Origin: Bacteroidales bacterium
Lineage (GTDB): Bacteria > Bacteroidota > Bacteroidia > Bacteroidales > UBA12077
NCBI GenBank assembly: GCA_030611105.1
Contig: JAUWQL010000022.1
Span: 1-37,042, forward strand
Direction of reading: 5' to 3'
Length of the DNA stretch: 37,042 nt
This document shows positions 16,944-24,037 of the stretch, piece after piece (the first letter of the stretch is position 1; every line of letters starts with the position of its first letter). The translations under genes were made by a program, and so were the position numbers. Under the pieces are notes generated by a model. That model had not been told where the DNA came from. It worked only from the letters and a program-made list of their open reading frames with translations, and ran no database searches.

Positions 16944-17260
16944 TATTCGATTTAAGTATAATTTAAATTACTTATTTAGTGTTATTTTGAGCTTTAGTGT
17001 CTTTGTGGCTAAGACTTTTTTGCCACTAAAGCTCAAAGACACAAAAATACACAAACAAAGTATCTTAAAAATTAATGGTTTATTTTATATGATTATCCGC
17101 ATTCATTCCTAATTCTAAGTAGAAACTTTATTGTCATTCCGCACTCCTGACTGACGGCAGTCAGGTGTTGCGGAATCTATCAAACTTACTTATGGATTCC
17201 TGCATACGCAGGAATGATGGGCGGTATGATTATTTTTAGGTATAATAACGGACATTCATA
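16944..17260. other. Intergenic region rich in hairpins between LolA-like and lipoprotein genes
   Basis: No gene is seen in these 317 bases. The left half carries GAGCTTTAGTG / CACTAAAGCTC inverted units around a T-rich loop (about 16990-17035), built from the GTGTCTTTG-type low-complexity repeat. The right half has two GC-rich hairpins (17135-17215). Confidence 0.6.
17135..17215. repeat. Compound hairpin pair
   Basis: A nested hairpin has outer arms ATTCCGCA and TGCGGAAT enclosing inner arms CCTGACTG (17146-17153) and CAGTCAGG (17158-17165). Twenty bases on, ATTCCTGC (17196-17203) pairs with GCAGGAAT (17208-17215) across a four-base loop. These stand between two operon genes and could stall or partly terminate transcription, or simply be dispersed repeats; there is no clear U-tract. 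Confidence 0.55.
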
Positions 17261-17902
17261 TTATTTTATATTAAATTTTTCATTATCAATTGGCTGATTC
17301 AATTTTCTATTTACGAAATCAATACTTGTATAATCATCAGAGCTTTCGATCATTTTAATTTTAGCTACGGAAACATCAGATTTATCAATATAGATTTTAA
17401 TGGTTTTAAGCATGCTTTTCATTTCCGGTAATTTCGGATACAGTTCCAATAAATACTGAGAAGTGCTCTCGAAATACTTTACTGCAAATCTATCAGTATC
17501 AGTAAAAAGATTTCCCTGAATAGTGCCAATCATCATGTTACTTACTTCGCTAAACATTTTATTCGATTCAGTATCGAAAGTGCTTATTTTATCTTCATCT
17601 TTAATGAAAATATTTTTATCGTTAAACACAATAATGTATTCAAATGGTTCGGAATATTCCCATCGTAATTGATTCGGACTTTTAAAGTAAAATTCTCCTT
17701 TAGAAATTATATTCTCAGTTAAAAAACTAAGATGCTTCTCCTGTATAAATTTACTCTGAATGGTTGAAGTATTCTCTGATAATTTGTTAAGTTCAGTTTT
17801 AACTTTGTCAATATCCATAATTTCACTAAACCCACTTTCCTGTGCATATATAATACCAACAAAAATAAATAGACTTAATATGGTGCTTAATATTTTACTC
17901 AT
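17261..17902 (-). CDS. LolA-like outer-membrane lipoprotein carrier
   Basis: The 213-residue product begins with a cleavable signal peptide ending at IIYAQ (about residue 21) and continues as a LolA-fold protein: the helix with STIQSKFIQEKHLSFL, strands GEFYFKSPNQLRWEYSEP (about 73-90) and IIVFNDKNIFIKDE are the family's recognisable pattern. LolA carries lipidated cargo across the periplasm. Copies inside aryl polyene clusters are thought to help move the lipid-linked pigment to the outer membrane together with an MMPL exporter and a lipoprotein acceptor, both present here. It overlaps the upstream deacetylase gene by 8 bases. Family call is strong; cargo is inferred. Confidence 0.85.
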   Translation of the reverse strand: MSKILSTILSLFIFVGIIYAQESGFSEIMDIDKVKTELNKLSENTSTIQSKFIQEKHLSFLTENIISKGEFYFKSPNQLRWEYSEPFEYIIVFNDKNIFIKDEDKISTFDTESNKMFSEVSNMMIGTIQGNLFTDTDRFAVKYFESTSQYLLELYPKLPEMKSMLKTIKIYIDKSDVSVAKIKMIESSDDYTSIDFVNRKLNQPIDNEKFNIK

Positions 17903-18656
17903 ATACTTTAATATTTAGTAATTTATCCAGACGAACAACTTGATAGCCTTGATTTTTGGCATAATCCAAAAATGATTTAAGTATTTCGATAATATGCTCA
18001 CGGTTATCGTGAAACAAAATAATATCGCCCGGTGATAATTGATTTTTTATTCTTTTTAATGTTTTTTCAGGACTGTAAACGGTATCAAAAGAACGAATAC
18101 TCCATCCAATTGTATGGAAATTTAAATTCTTTAAAGCTCTTCTTAAAGTTGGATTGGTAACTCCATAAGGTGGACGAAATAGCTTTACTTTTTTGTTAGT
18201 GATTTCAAATATCAGGCTGGTTGTTTTTTCAATATCATTTTGCATTTTTTTAGTTGAAAATAAATCGAACCAACGGGCATGCATCCATGTGTGATTCCCA
18301 ATGATATGACCTTTTTTGTCAATTAATTTCAATAATTCTTTGTTATTTTCAATTTGCTGACCGATACAAAAAAAAGTGGCTTTTATATTATAAGAGTCAA
18401 GCAAGTCCAGAACTTTTGGAGTGATTTTAGAATCAGGGCCATCATCAAACGTAATGGCAATTTTCTTTTCAGATGTTTTTGCTTTGCACAGTGTTTTAAT
18501 ATAAGCCTGTGAGCAAATATTTGCAGAGCAATAAACCAAATGAACTAAAAATACTAAGGTAATTATAATAAAAAATATCCCTTTCCATGGAAGAAAGAGA
18601 TAAACCAGGATTAAAACAATGATGTAAAGAACAAATGTGGTTCCTGATTTTATCAT
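17895..18656 (-). CDS. Membrane-anchored polysaccharide deacetylase (NodB-like)
   Basis: The 253-residue protein has two hydrophobic N-terminal segments (about 8-22 and 26-45) and then a NodB homology domain: AITFDDGPD (catalytic base and metal Asp at 71-72), GNHTWMH (metal His122 and His126), FRPPYG, and near the end ILFHDN. All key CE4 residues are present, so it should be an active metal-dependent N- or O-deacetylase. It overlaps LolA by 8 bases and the chain-length-factor-like gene by 4. In this setting it might remove an acetyl group from a glycan or from the glycosylated product made by the GT2 enzyme; the substrate cannot be read from sequence. Confidence 0.85.
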   Translation of the reverse strand: MIKSGTTFVLYIIVLILVYLFLPWKGIFFIIITLVFLVHLVYCSANICSQAYIKTLCKAKTSEKKIAITFDDGPDSKITPKVLDLLDSYNIKATFFCIGQQIENNKELLKLIDKKGHIIGNHTWMHARWFDLFSTKKMQNDIEKTTSLIFEITNKKVKLFRPPYGVTNPTLRRALKNLNFHTIGWSIRSFDTVYSPEKTLKRIKNQLSPGDIILFHDNREHIIEILKSFLDYAKNQGYQVVRLDKLLNIKVYE

Positions 18657-19717
18657 TGAGTTAATAAAAATATTGAATGATCAACTTCTCTAAAATGATT
18701 ATAAACCAATACATTTTTTATTGGCTTTTCAATAAAGTTTTCTTTTCTATAACGAGTAATTTCAGGAACTCTCTGATGTTTAATTGTATTAGCTGCAAAC
18801 CATACAGCAAAAGAACCTGCGGTATGATAATCGCCGCAAAGATGCTTGAAATATGCATAGTTTGTATTAAAATAATTATCTGCTAAATGATAATAAACAT
18901 CATCAGTATCAATGTTTCCGTTTAAACCTAAAACAACAAGATCAATATCATCTTTAGTTAAACTATTTTCAGCAAGGAACCGATCGATTTTTAATTCGAT
19001 TTCTTCGTTGCTTTCGGGCTTATAAACAGTTTTAATATTCTTGATTCTGGCATAAGTGTTTTCATCTTTTTTACCTGTAATAGAAAAAAAAGTAACACTT
19101 TCACCAACAATTGTTCCCTGAGTTTTATGATCTAAAAGCTCTAAACTTTTTATAGTTTCATTTTTAACCCATCGGGTTTTTTTAATAATCGAATGATGCT
19201 CAGGAGTAATTTCATCAAATCCGCCAATTAATACATTTTCAGCATCTTTGTCTTTAATTAAAAGCATTCCGTCTAATAAAGCACTTTCAAATGAAAAACC
19301 CCTGTGTGAGTATGTATTATTGTAGTTAAAGCATTTTAATGCTATAGCAACTTGTCCGCTTATTGTGTTGTGGGTAGATTGTATAAATGCAGTGGGAGCA
19401 AGGAATTCTTCGTTGTTATCCAGCATCTGATTTAAGAATTTTTCGGTATCTCCAACTAATCCTAAACCTGTTCCGGTAATAATTGCTCCCGGATTTTCAA
19501 TACCTGCATCTTTTAAACAAATTTTGGAAGCGCTGATACCCATCTTAATTAACTTACTCATCCGGCGAAGCTGAATAGGATTGATAAACTCTTTATAATT
19601 TGGCTCTATACAAGAGAGAAAATCAGTATCATGACCAACAACTTCATCTAAAAAGATGCTACTGTTAATAGTATTTTGTGGAGATATATTCCCAATACCT
19701 TTTATATAAACTTCCAT
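18653..19717 (-). CDS. Cys-less ketosynthase-like protein (chain-length-factor type)
   Basis: This 354-residue thiolase-fold protein aligns with FabF-type ketosynthases but lacks the catalytic residues. Where the nucleophile loop should read TACSS it has YSHRGFSFE, with Gly140 at the Cys position, and the first catalytic His of NAHGTGT is replaced in LGLNGNIDTDD. The second His survives in GDYHTAGSFA. It is also about 45 residues shorter than its neighbour. It lies one base after a complete KS gene, the arrangement of KS/CLF pairs in aryl polyene type II systems (ApeO/ApeC) and aromatic PKSs, where the partner shapes chain length. It overlaps the deacetylase gene by four bases. Confidence 0.82.
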   Translation of the reverse strand: MEVYIKGIGNISPQNTINSSIFLDEVVGHDTDFLSCIEPNYKEFINPIQLRRMSKLIKMGISASKICLKDAGIENPGAIITGTGLGLVGDTEKFLNQMLDNNEEFLAPTAFIQSTHNTISGQVAIALKCFNYNNTYSHRGFSFESALLDGMLLIKDKDAENVLIGGFDEITPEHHSIIKKTRWVKNETIKSLELLDHKTQGTIVGESVTFFSITGKKDENTYARIKNIKTVYKPESNEEIELKIDRFLAENSLTKDDIDLVVLGLNGNIDTDDVYYHLADNYFNTNYAYFKHLCGDYHTAGSFAVWFAANTIKHQRVPEITRYRKENFIEKPIKNVLVYNHFREVDHSIFLLTQ

Positions 19718-19718
19718 A

Positions 19719-20918
19719 CTAATATCTTGAAAAAATTAATGCAGAATTATTTCCGGCAAACCCAAATGAATTAGATAATACATGATCAACTTTTACGTTT
19801 TCTAAAAGTTCAGTAACAGGTTTAAAACTAAGTTCTTTCATTTGATTTTTAAAATTCAGATTCGGAAAAATCATATTGTTTTGAATAGCCAAAACAGAAA
19901 TAACAGCTTCAACACCACCTGCAGCACTTGTAGTATGTCCTGTATATGCTTTTGTTGAACTTATTTTTGGCGGATTAGGTCCAAAAAGATTTTCAATGGC
20001 TCTTCCTTCCGAAAGATCATTGTTGTCGGTACCTGTTCCATGTGCATTAATGTAATCTATTTGTTCCGGTTTCAATCCACTTCTGTCAAGTGCTTCTTTC
20101 ATTGCAGCATATGCTCCTTTTCCTTCAGGAGTAGATGCTGTTTGATGGAAAGCTTCACATGAGTTTCCGTAACCGGTTAATTCAGCAAGTACTTTTTTAC
20201 CGGTTTTTTTAACAAGTTCTTCAGATTCCAGTACCAGAAACGCAGCTCCTTCGCCAAGATTTAATCCACTACGATTTTCATCAAAGGGTTTACATAGCTC
20301 TTTATCCAAAATCATTAAAGTATTAAAACCATTTATGTGATATCGGGTTAATGACTCAATACCACCGGCAATAACCCTGTCGAGCAATCCGTTTTTAATC
20401 ATTCTTGAGCCCAGAATCATTGAATTTGCAGCAGAAGAGCATGCGGTACTTGTAGTTGATACAAAATCTTTTACACCAATATAATCTGCAATACGTTCCG
20501 TACTATCACCACAATCATGTGTTTCTATATATTCAATATGATTAGTTGTTTCTAGAAGGTCTTTATAAAATAGTTCGCTTTTATCCATTCCACCTACGGT
20601 AGTGCCTGAAATTAAACCGGTTTTGTATTCTTTTACATCATCAATTTGGGCATTTTTAACAGCTTCGGCAGCTGCTATTACACCCATTAATGTTGACCGG
20701 GTAAAAGGTTCATTTTTATCCAGTCCGGACATTTCAATTAATTCATCTTCCGAAAGCTTTACTTCAGATACAGGAATTACACCTTTATGAATTGTTTGAA
20801 GATATTTTATGTCAGTTACGCCAGACTTTTTCTGCTTAATTGACTGTAGTGTTTCGTCAACATTATTCCCAATTCCTGATATAATACCTATGCCGGTAAC
20901 AAAAACCCTTTGTGACAT
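19719..20918 (-). CDS. 3-oxoacyl-ACP synthase, FabF-like, main elongating KS
   Basis: The 399-residue enzyme has the complete decarboxylative Claisen condensation triad: Cys160 in STACSSAANS, His293 in NAHGTGTDNND and His328 in YTGHTTSAAGG. It should extend acyl-ACP with malonyl-ACP. Its stop is one base from the start of the Cys-less partner and its start is 30 bases from an ACP gene, so ACP, KS and CLF form a minimal PKS set. It corresponds best to ApeO of aryl polyene clusters. Family call is certain; substrate (aryl-enoyl-ACP) is inferred. Confidence 0.92.
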   Translation of the reverse strand: MSQRVFVTGIGIISGIGNNVDETLQSIKQKKSGVTDIKYLQTIHKGVIPVSEVKLSEDELIEMSGLDKNEPFTRSTLMGVIAAAEAVKNAQIDDVKEYKTGLISGTTVGGMDKSELFYKDLLETTNHIEYIETHDCGDSTERIADYIGVKDFVSTTSTACSSAANSMILGSRMIKNGLLDRVIAGGIESLTRYHINGFNTLMILDKELCKPFDENRSGLNLGEGAAFLVLESEELVKKTGKKVLAELTGYGNSCEAFHQTASTPEGKGAYAAMKEALDRSGLKPEQIDYINAHGTGTDNNDLSEGRAIENLFGPNPPKISSTKAYTGHTTSAAGGVEAVISVLAIQNNMIFPNLNFKNQMKELSFKPVTELLENVKVDHVLSNSFGFAGNNSALIFSRY

Positions 20919-20948
20919 TTAAAACCCCTCTTTTCAGCTAAAAATGAA

Positions 20949-21203
20949 TTATTTCTTTTTTTCTTCGATATATTCAGCAATTGTTCTTATTGAATAGAAT
21001 ATTTTTTTACCATCTTTTGGATCCTCAATCTTTATTCCATATTGTTTTTCTAATAAAACAATCAGCTCTAAAGCATCAATTGAATCAAGTCCTAAACCAT
21101 CACCAAAAAGTGGTGAATCAGTATCTATATCATCTGGTTCAATATCTTCTAAATTTAAAACTTCGATTACCTGCTCCTTAATCTTTATTATTAACTCTTC
21201 CAT
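20949..21203 (-). CDS. Acyl carrier protein 1
   Basis: The 84-residue acidic protein has the phosphopantetheine site LGLDSIDALEL with Ser41, and the normal three-helix ACP layout. It lies directly before the KS/CLF pair and 6 bases after the half-KS gene, so it is the obvious carrier for the growing chain. The third ACP (36025-36300) has the same FGGDxxLGLDSIDAIEL-type signature and is its closest relative here. Confidence 0.9.
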   Translation of the reverse strand: MEELIIKIKEQVIEVLNLEDIEPDDIDTDSPLFGDGLGLDSIDALELIVLLEKQYGIKIEDPKDGKKIFYSIRTIAEYIEEKKK

Positions 21204-21209
21204 TTCTAA

Positions 21210-21836
21210 TTACTTAATTATTCGATTTATAAATTCGGGCTTAAAACTAATATTATCTTTTTTATTTTCCTTACTTTTTTCAACTAAAAACATTATTGCA
21301 CTAAATTCACCTTCAATATAATCGGCCCAACCTGTAATACAAGCATCTATTTTGCCTGAATCTAATAGTTCATTTACATGATTAGTAAGAAATTCAGGAT
21401 CAAATTCTTTGGTAATGAAACATGTGTTCTCACCCTGAAACTTATTGCGAATACATATTTCGCCTATCATTACATTTGGTAAAGTATAAACAAAAACTGC
21501 AGGACTGGGGAAATAATTTGATTTATCTTTTATGGTTTCATTATATTTTATATCCGTATCAATTGAGGAGTGAGAATTTTGAATAATAACACCAATTTTA
21601 GTTGGATTAAGTTCTTTTACATGTTCATTTCCTTTTAAAACAATTTCTGAAGCAATAAAAGCAAGTTTACAAAGATTATCCATTTTAAAATATTTAGGAT
21701 ATTTTACTTCGTAATGCTTGTATATGGATTTCATGAAAGCTCCGAATTTATTTTTTTCTGAATCAGAAAACTCTGTTTTACCATCTACAATAACTTCATG
21801 TGGTTTTATAATGCAATATTTTGTTATATAGTTCAT
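21210..21836 (-). CDS. Half-length ketosynthase-like protein
   Basis: The 208-residue product looks like only the N-terminal half of a KS fold. After an N-terminal helical part (KMDNLCKLAFIASEIVLKG) come the strand IGVIIQNSHSS, the segment SPAVFVYTLPNVMIGEICIRNKFQGENT (109-138 in parts) and GKIDACITGWADYIEG, which line up with the KS regions before and after the nucleophile loop. At the loop itself there is TKEFD in place of TACSS, so the usual Cys is absent, and the C-terminal half with both His is missing. It sits 6 bases upstream of ACP 1. It is more likely a structural or ACP-interacting partner than an enzyme. Similar short KS relatives may exist in other Bacteroidota pigment clusters. 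Confidence 0.65.
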   Translation of the reverse strand: MNYITKYCIIKPHEVIVDGKTEFSDSEKNKFGAFMKSIYKHYEVKYPKYFKMDNLCKLAFIASEIVLKGNEHVKELNPTKIGVIIQNSHSSIDTDIKYNETIKDKSNYFPSPAVFVYTLPNVMIGEICIRNKFQGENTCFITKEFDPEFLTNHVNELLDSGKIDACITGWADYIEGEFSAIMFLVEKSKENKKDNISFKPEFINRIIK

Positions 21837-21977
21837 AGTTTAAAGTTCAAAGTTCAATGTTTGATATCTGACTATCCCTAAATAGAGTTGACCGATTAAT
21901 ATTTATTTTCAATTAAAATGATTAAATGTATAAATGCGTAAATGATTAAATATTATTTTCTGTACGATGAATTTTTT

Positions 21978-21993
21978 CCCGACAGCTATCGGG
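21978..21993. repeat. Palindrome, CCCGATAGCTATCGGG family
   Basis: CCCGACAGCTATCGGG, palindromic except for one C/A pair. It is followed 10 bases later by the other repeat family (ACCTGCCTGAAGGCAG, 22004-22019), so both repeat types are nested in one gap. Confidence 0.65.
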
Positions 21994-22019
21994 ATTTATC
22001 ATTACCTGCCTGAAGGCAG

Positions 22020-22094
22020 TTAGGTTTTTGTTATTTCATTTGCTTCTTTTATGAGCCTTAGTAATTCTTCTCTGTCATAATCTTTCATAACCAT
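22020..22094 (-). pseudogene. Short remnant frame, possibly of a four-helix-bundle protein
   Basis: The minus strand encodes MVMKDYDREELLRLIKEANEIT-type sequence of 24 residues ending in KT. It resembles the last helix of 23S-intervening-sequence (four-helix bundle) proteins, with the end apparently lost at the GGCAG repeat. Too short to be sure. Confidence 0.2.
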
Positions 22095-22231
22095 TTTATC
22101 ATTCAATCATTTTGTCATTTTATCATTACCCATTAAATTCGTGGTAGTACCGTTTATTTAATAGTCGATATCTTTCTATTGTTTGTTTGGTTATCCAACA
22201 ATCCAATTTCAAATTTTCAGTTTCAATTCTT

Positions 22232-23392
22232 TCAATCAGAATTAAATTCAGAAAAGTAAGCAGCAGCATTACTTCCTCCAAAACCTGATGCAGTTTTTAA
22301 AAAGTTTTTTACTTCTGTTTCCTTAAATTCTTTGATTACATTAATAGGTTCGCTTACTCCATGTTCATAATATCCAAAAGTTTTTATCAAACAATTTTCT
22401 TTTATTGAATGTATTCCTGCAATGCATTCTATTATACCTGCTGCACCTAATGTATGTCCCCAATAGCCTTTTAAACTATTAACCGGAACATGGTTAAGTT
22501 TAGCCCAACTTATAGCTTTTGATTCCATTTCGTCATTGTACGGAGTAGCTGTTCCATGACCTGATATATAATCAATATTTGAATTTGTTTTTCCTGCTTC
22601 TTTTAATGTATTACTGATTGCATAATATAATCCATCACCTGTGCGTGAGGGACCTGAAATATGATTTGCATCATTTGTATTAGCGCCGCCCCTAAAAATT
22701 ACAGGATTATCTTCTTTTACCAATTCTTTATTAGTTGATAAAATTATAGTTCCAACACCTTCTCCTAATGTGATACCAGTTCGGTTTGCATCGAAAGGTC
22801 TGCAGGCTTGTTCACTAACTGCCTTAAAGGATTGAAATCCTGATGGTGTAAATTCAGAAATAATATCTCCACCACAAATTATCACGTTTTTATATTTCTC
22901 ACTTTTTAAATATTGAGCACCTGCAATTATCGAAGTTACTCCTGAAATACATGCATTTGAAATAAAGACAGGTTTAACAGATGAATCAAAATATTTACAA
23001 ACCTGATCAGCTATAGCCCAAAGATTAATTCTATCTTTTTCAAAAGGATGATTCTTATTTTCTATGAGATCGATATTACCTTTAACAGATGAAAAAATAA
23101 ATAATGTGTCTTTTTTAGAAGGATCAATATTTGTTTGCTTTAATGCATCATTAATTGACAAGATCATCATTTTTTCAAGACGGGTATATTCGTCAGGGTT
23201 TCCAATTTTAGAAAATTCAGATATAAGTCTGTCCGAATCAACAATGGATGTATACATTGGAACCTGAGTTATTTTAGGATCAGTAGTTTGAGCAATGCCT
23301 GATTTACTTTGTTTAAGTGCAGTAAAGTTTTCTTTACTGGTGAATCCCAGAGAGGTTATGATATTGTCAGCAATAGTATATATTTTGATCAT
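22232..23392 (-). CDS. 3-oxoacyl-ACP synthase, second complete KS
   Basis: The 386-residue protein is a FabF-like ketosynthase with all three catalytic residues: Cys148 in SNACISGVTS, His279 in SGHGTATPYND and His313 in GYWGHTLGAAG. It is diverged from the other two complete KSs, especially in the N-terminal 130 residues, and stands between two noncoding gaps rather than in tight coupling. Aryl polyene and flexirubin clusters carry an additional KS thought to start chains or act on a different branch; this could be such an enzyme. Family call is certain; position in the pathway is not known. Confidence 0.9.
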   Translation of the reverse strand: MIKIYTIADNIITSLGFTSKENFTALKQSKSGIAQTTDPKITQVPMYTSIVDSDRLISEFSKIGNPDEYTRLEKMMILSINDALKQTNIDPSKKDTLFIFSSVKGNIDLIENKNHPFEKDRINLWAIADQVCKYFDSSVKPVFISNACISGVTSIIAGAQYLKSEKYKNVIICGGDIISEFTPSGFQSFKAVSEQACRPFDANRTGITLGEGVGTIILSTNKELVKEDNPVIFRGGANTNDANHISGPSRTGDGLYYAISNTLKEAGKTNSNIDYISGHGTATPYNDEMESKAISWAKLNHVPVNSLKGYWGHTLGAAGIIECIAGIHSIKENCLIKTFGYYEHGVSEPINVIKEFKETEVKNFLKTASGFGGSNAAAYFSEFNSD

Positions 23393-23430
23393 AATTAAAA
23401 AATGTCTGAAATTACTAAAATACTAGTAAG

Positions 23431-23475
23431 TGCTAAACTCTAAAACTCTAAATTTTGAACTCTAAACTTTGAACT
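23431..23475. repeat. AACTCTAAA / AACTTTGAAC low-complexity repeat
   Basis: Seven-to-ten-base units such as CTAAACTCTAAAACTCTAAA and TTTGAACTCTAAACTTTG are strung together in the gap between the thioesterase and the KS. A similar stretch lies at 23951-24038. Confidence 0.6.
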
Positions 23476-23899
23476 ATATTAGCCCCATTTTCTTTTTCCA
23501 TTCAAGGAAAAATTCAGGGCTTATTAGTACTAATTCACGATCGAGATTTACAAATACCTGAATACTTTCACCAGTTGCTGCAACTTCATTGTTTTTCTTA
23601 TTATAAATGGTATACTCAAAATGTATTTTAGCAGCATCGTGATCAATATATCTGGTTTCAATTATAGCTGTATCGCCATATTCAAGCGGAGTTTTATATT
23701 CGAAATCCAGTTTTACAAGTGGTGTTAAATGATTGTTTGCATAAACATCAAGGTAACTTAAACCTAAGGTTTTACCGAACGCTTCGCGTCCGTCTTCGAA
23801 ATATTTGGCATAATTTCCATGCCAGACAATTCCCATTGAATCAACTTCGCTGAATCTTACAACAATTTCAGTCCGATGTGTCAGATTTTTCTTCTCCAA
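23474..23899 (-). CDS. 4HBT-family acyl-CoA/acyl-ACP thioesterase
   Basis: The 141-residue hot-dog protein carries the YbgC/4-hydroxybenzoyl-CoA thioesterase signature RFSEVDSMGIVWHGNYAKYFEDGREAF split here as SEVDSMGIVWHGNY with the catalytic-type Asp20, then YFEDGREAF. It would hydrolyse thioesters to release a free acid from ACP or CoA, and thioesterases of this family are regular members of aryl polyene clusters. No ATG is available; the only sensible start is a TTG at 23899, which keeps the whole fold. It lies between the ABC permease gene and a KS gene. Confidence 0.83.
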   Translation of the reverse strand: MEKKNLTHRTEIVVRFSEVDSMGIVWHGNYAKYFEDGREAFGKTLGLSYLDVYANNHLTPLVKLDFEYKTPLEYGDTAIIETRYIDHDAAKIHFEYTIYNKKNNEVAATGESIQVFVNLDRELVLISPEFFLEWKKKMGLI

Positions 23900-23950
23900 T
23901 TTCGATTTTATTTTTAGTAAGGCGCTAAATTAAGCCTTACGAATTTATTA

Positions 23951-24037
23951 ACAAAGTTTAAAGTTCAAAGTTCTGTATTCAACCTTATTTAGGCATTGAC
24001 AATTGACAACTTTAAACTCAGAACTCAAAACTCAGAA
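23951..24037. repeat. AAGTTCAAAGTTC and CTCAGAACTCAAAACTCAGAAC low-complexity repeat
   Basis: The gap between permease and thioesterase genes is filled with short tandem units (AAAGTTCAAAGTTC, ATTGACAATTGACAAC and CTCAGAACTCAAAACTCAG). Irregular spacing and length rule out CRISPR. Confidence 0.6.

Larger units (their letters stand above)
21837..22231. other. Intergenic region with repeats and a decayed frame
   Basis: This 395-base gap holds an AAAGTTCAAAGTTCAA repeat at its left end, the palindromes at 21978-21993 and 22004-22022, a TTTTATCATT-rich repeat near 22090-22130, and one short remnant frame (22020-22094). No intact gene is seen. Confidence 0.6.

Noticed and set aside
23431-24037. 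Possible CRISPR-like repeat tracts
   Set aside because: Units are 7-10 bases, imperfect and without unique spacers of constant length; these are low-complexity tandem repeats.
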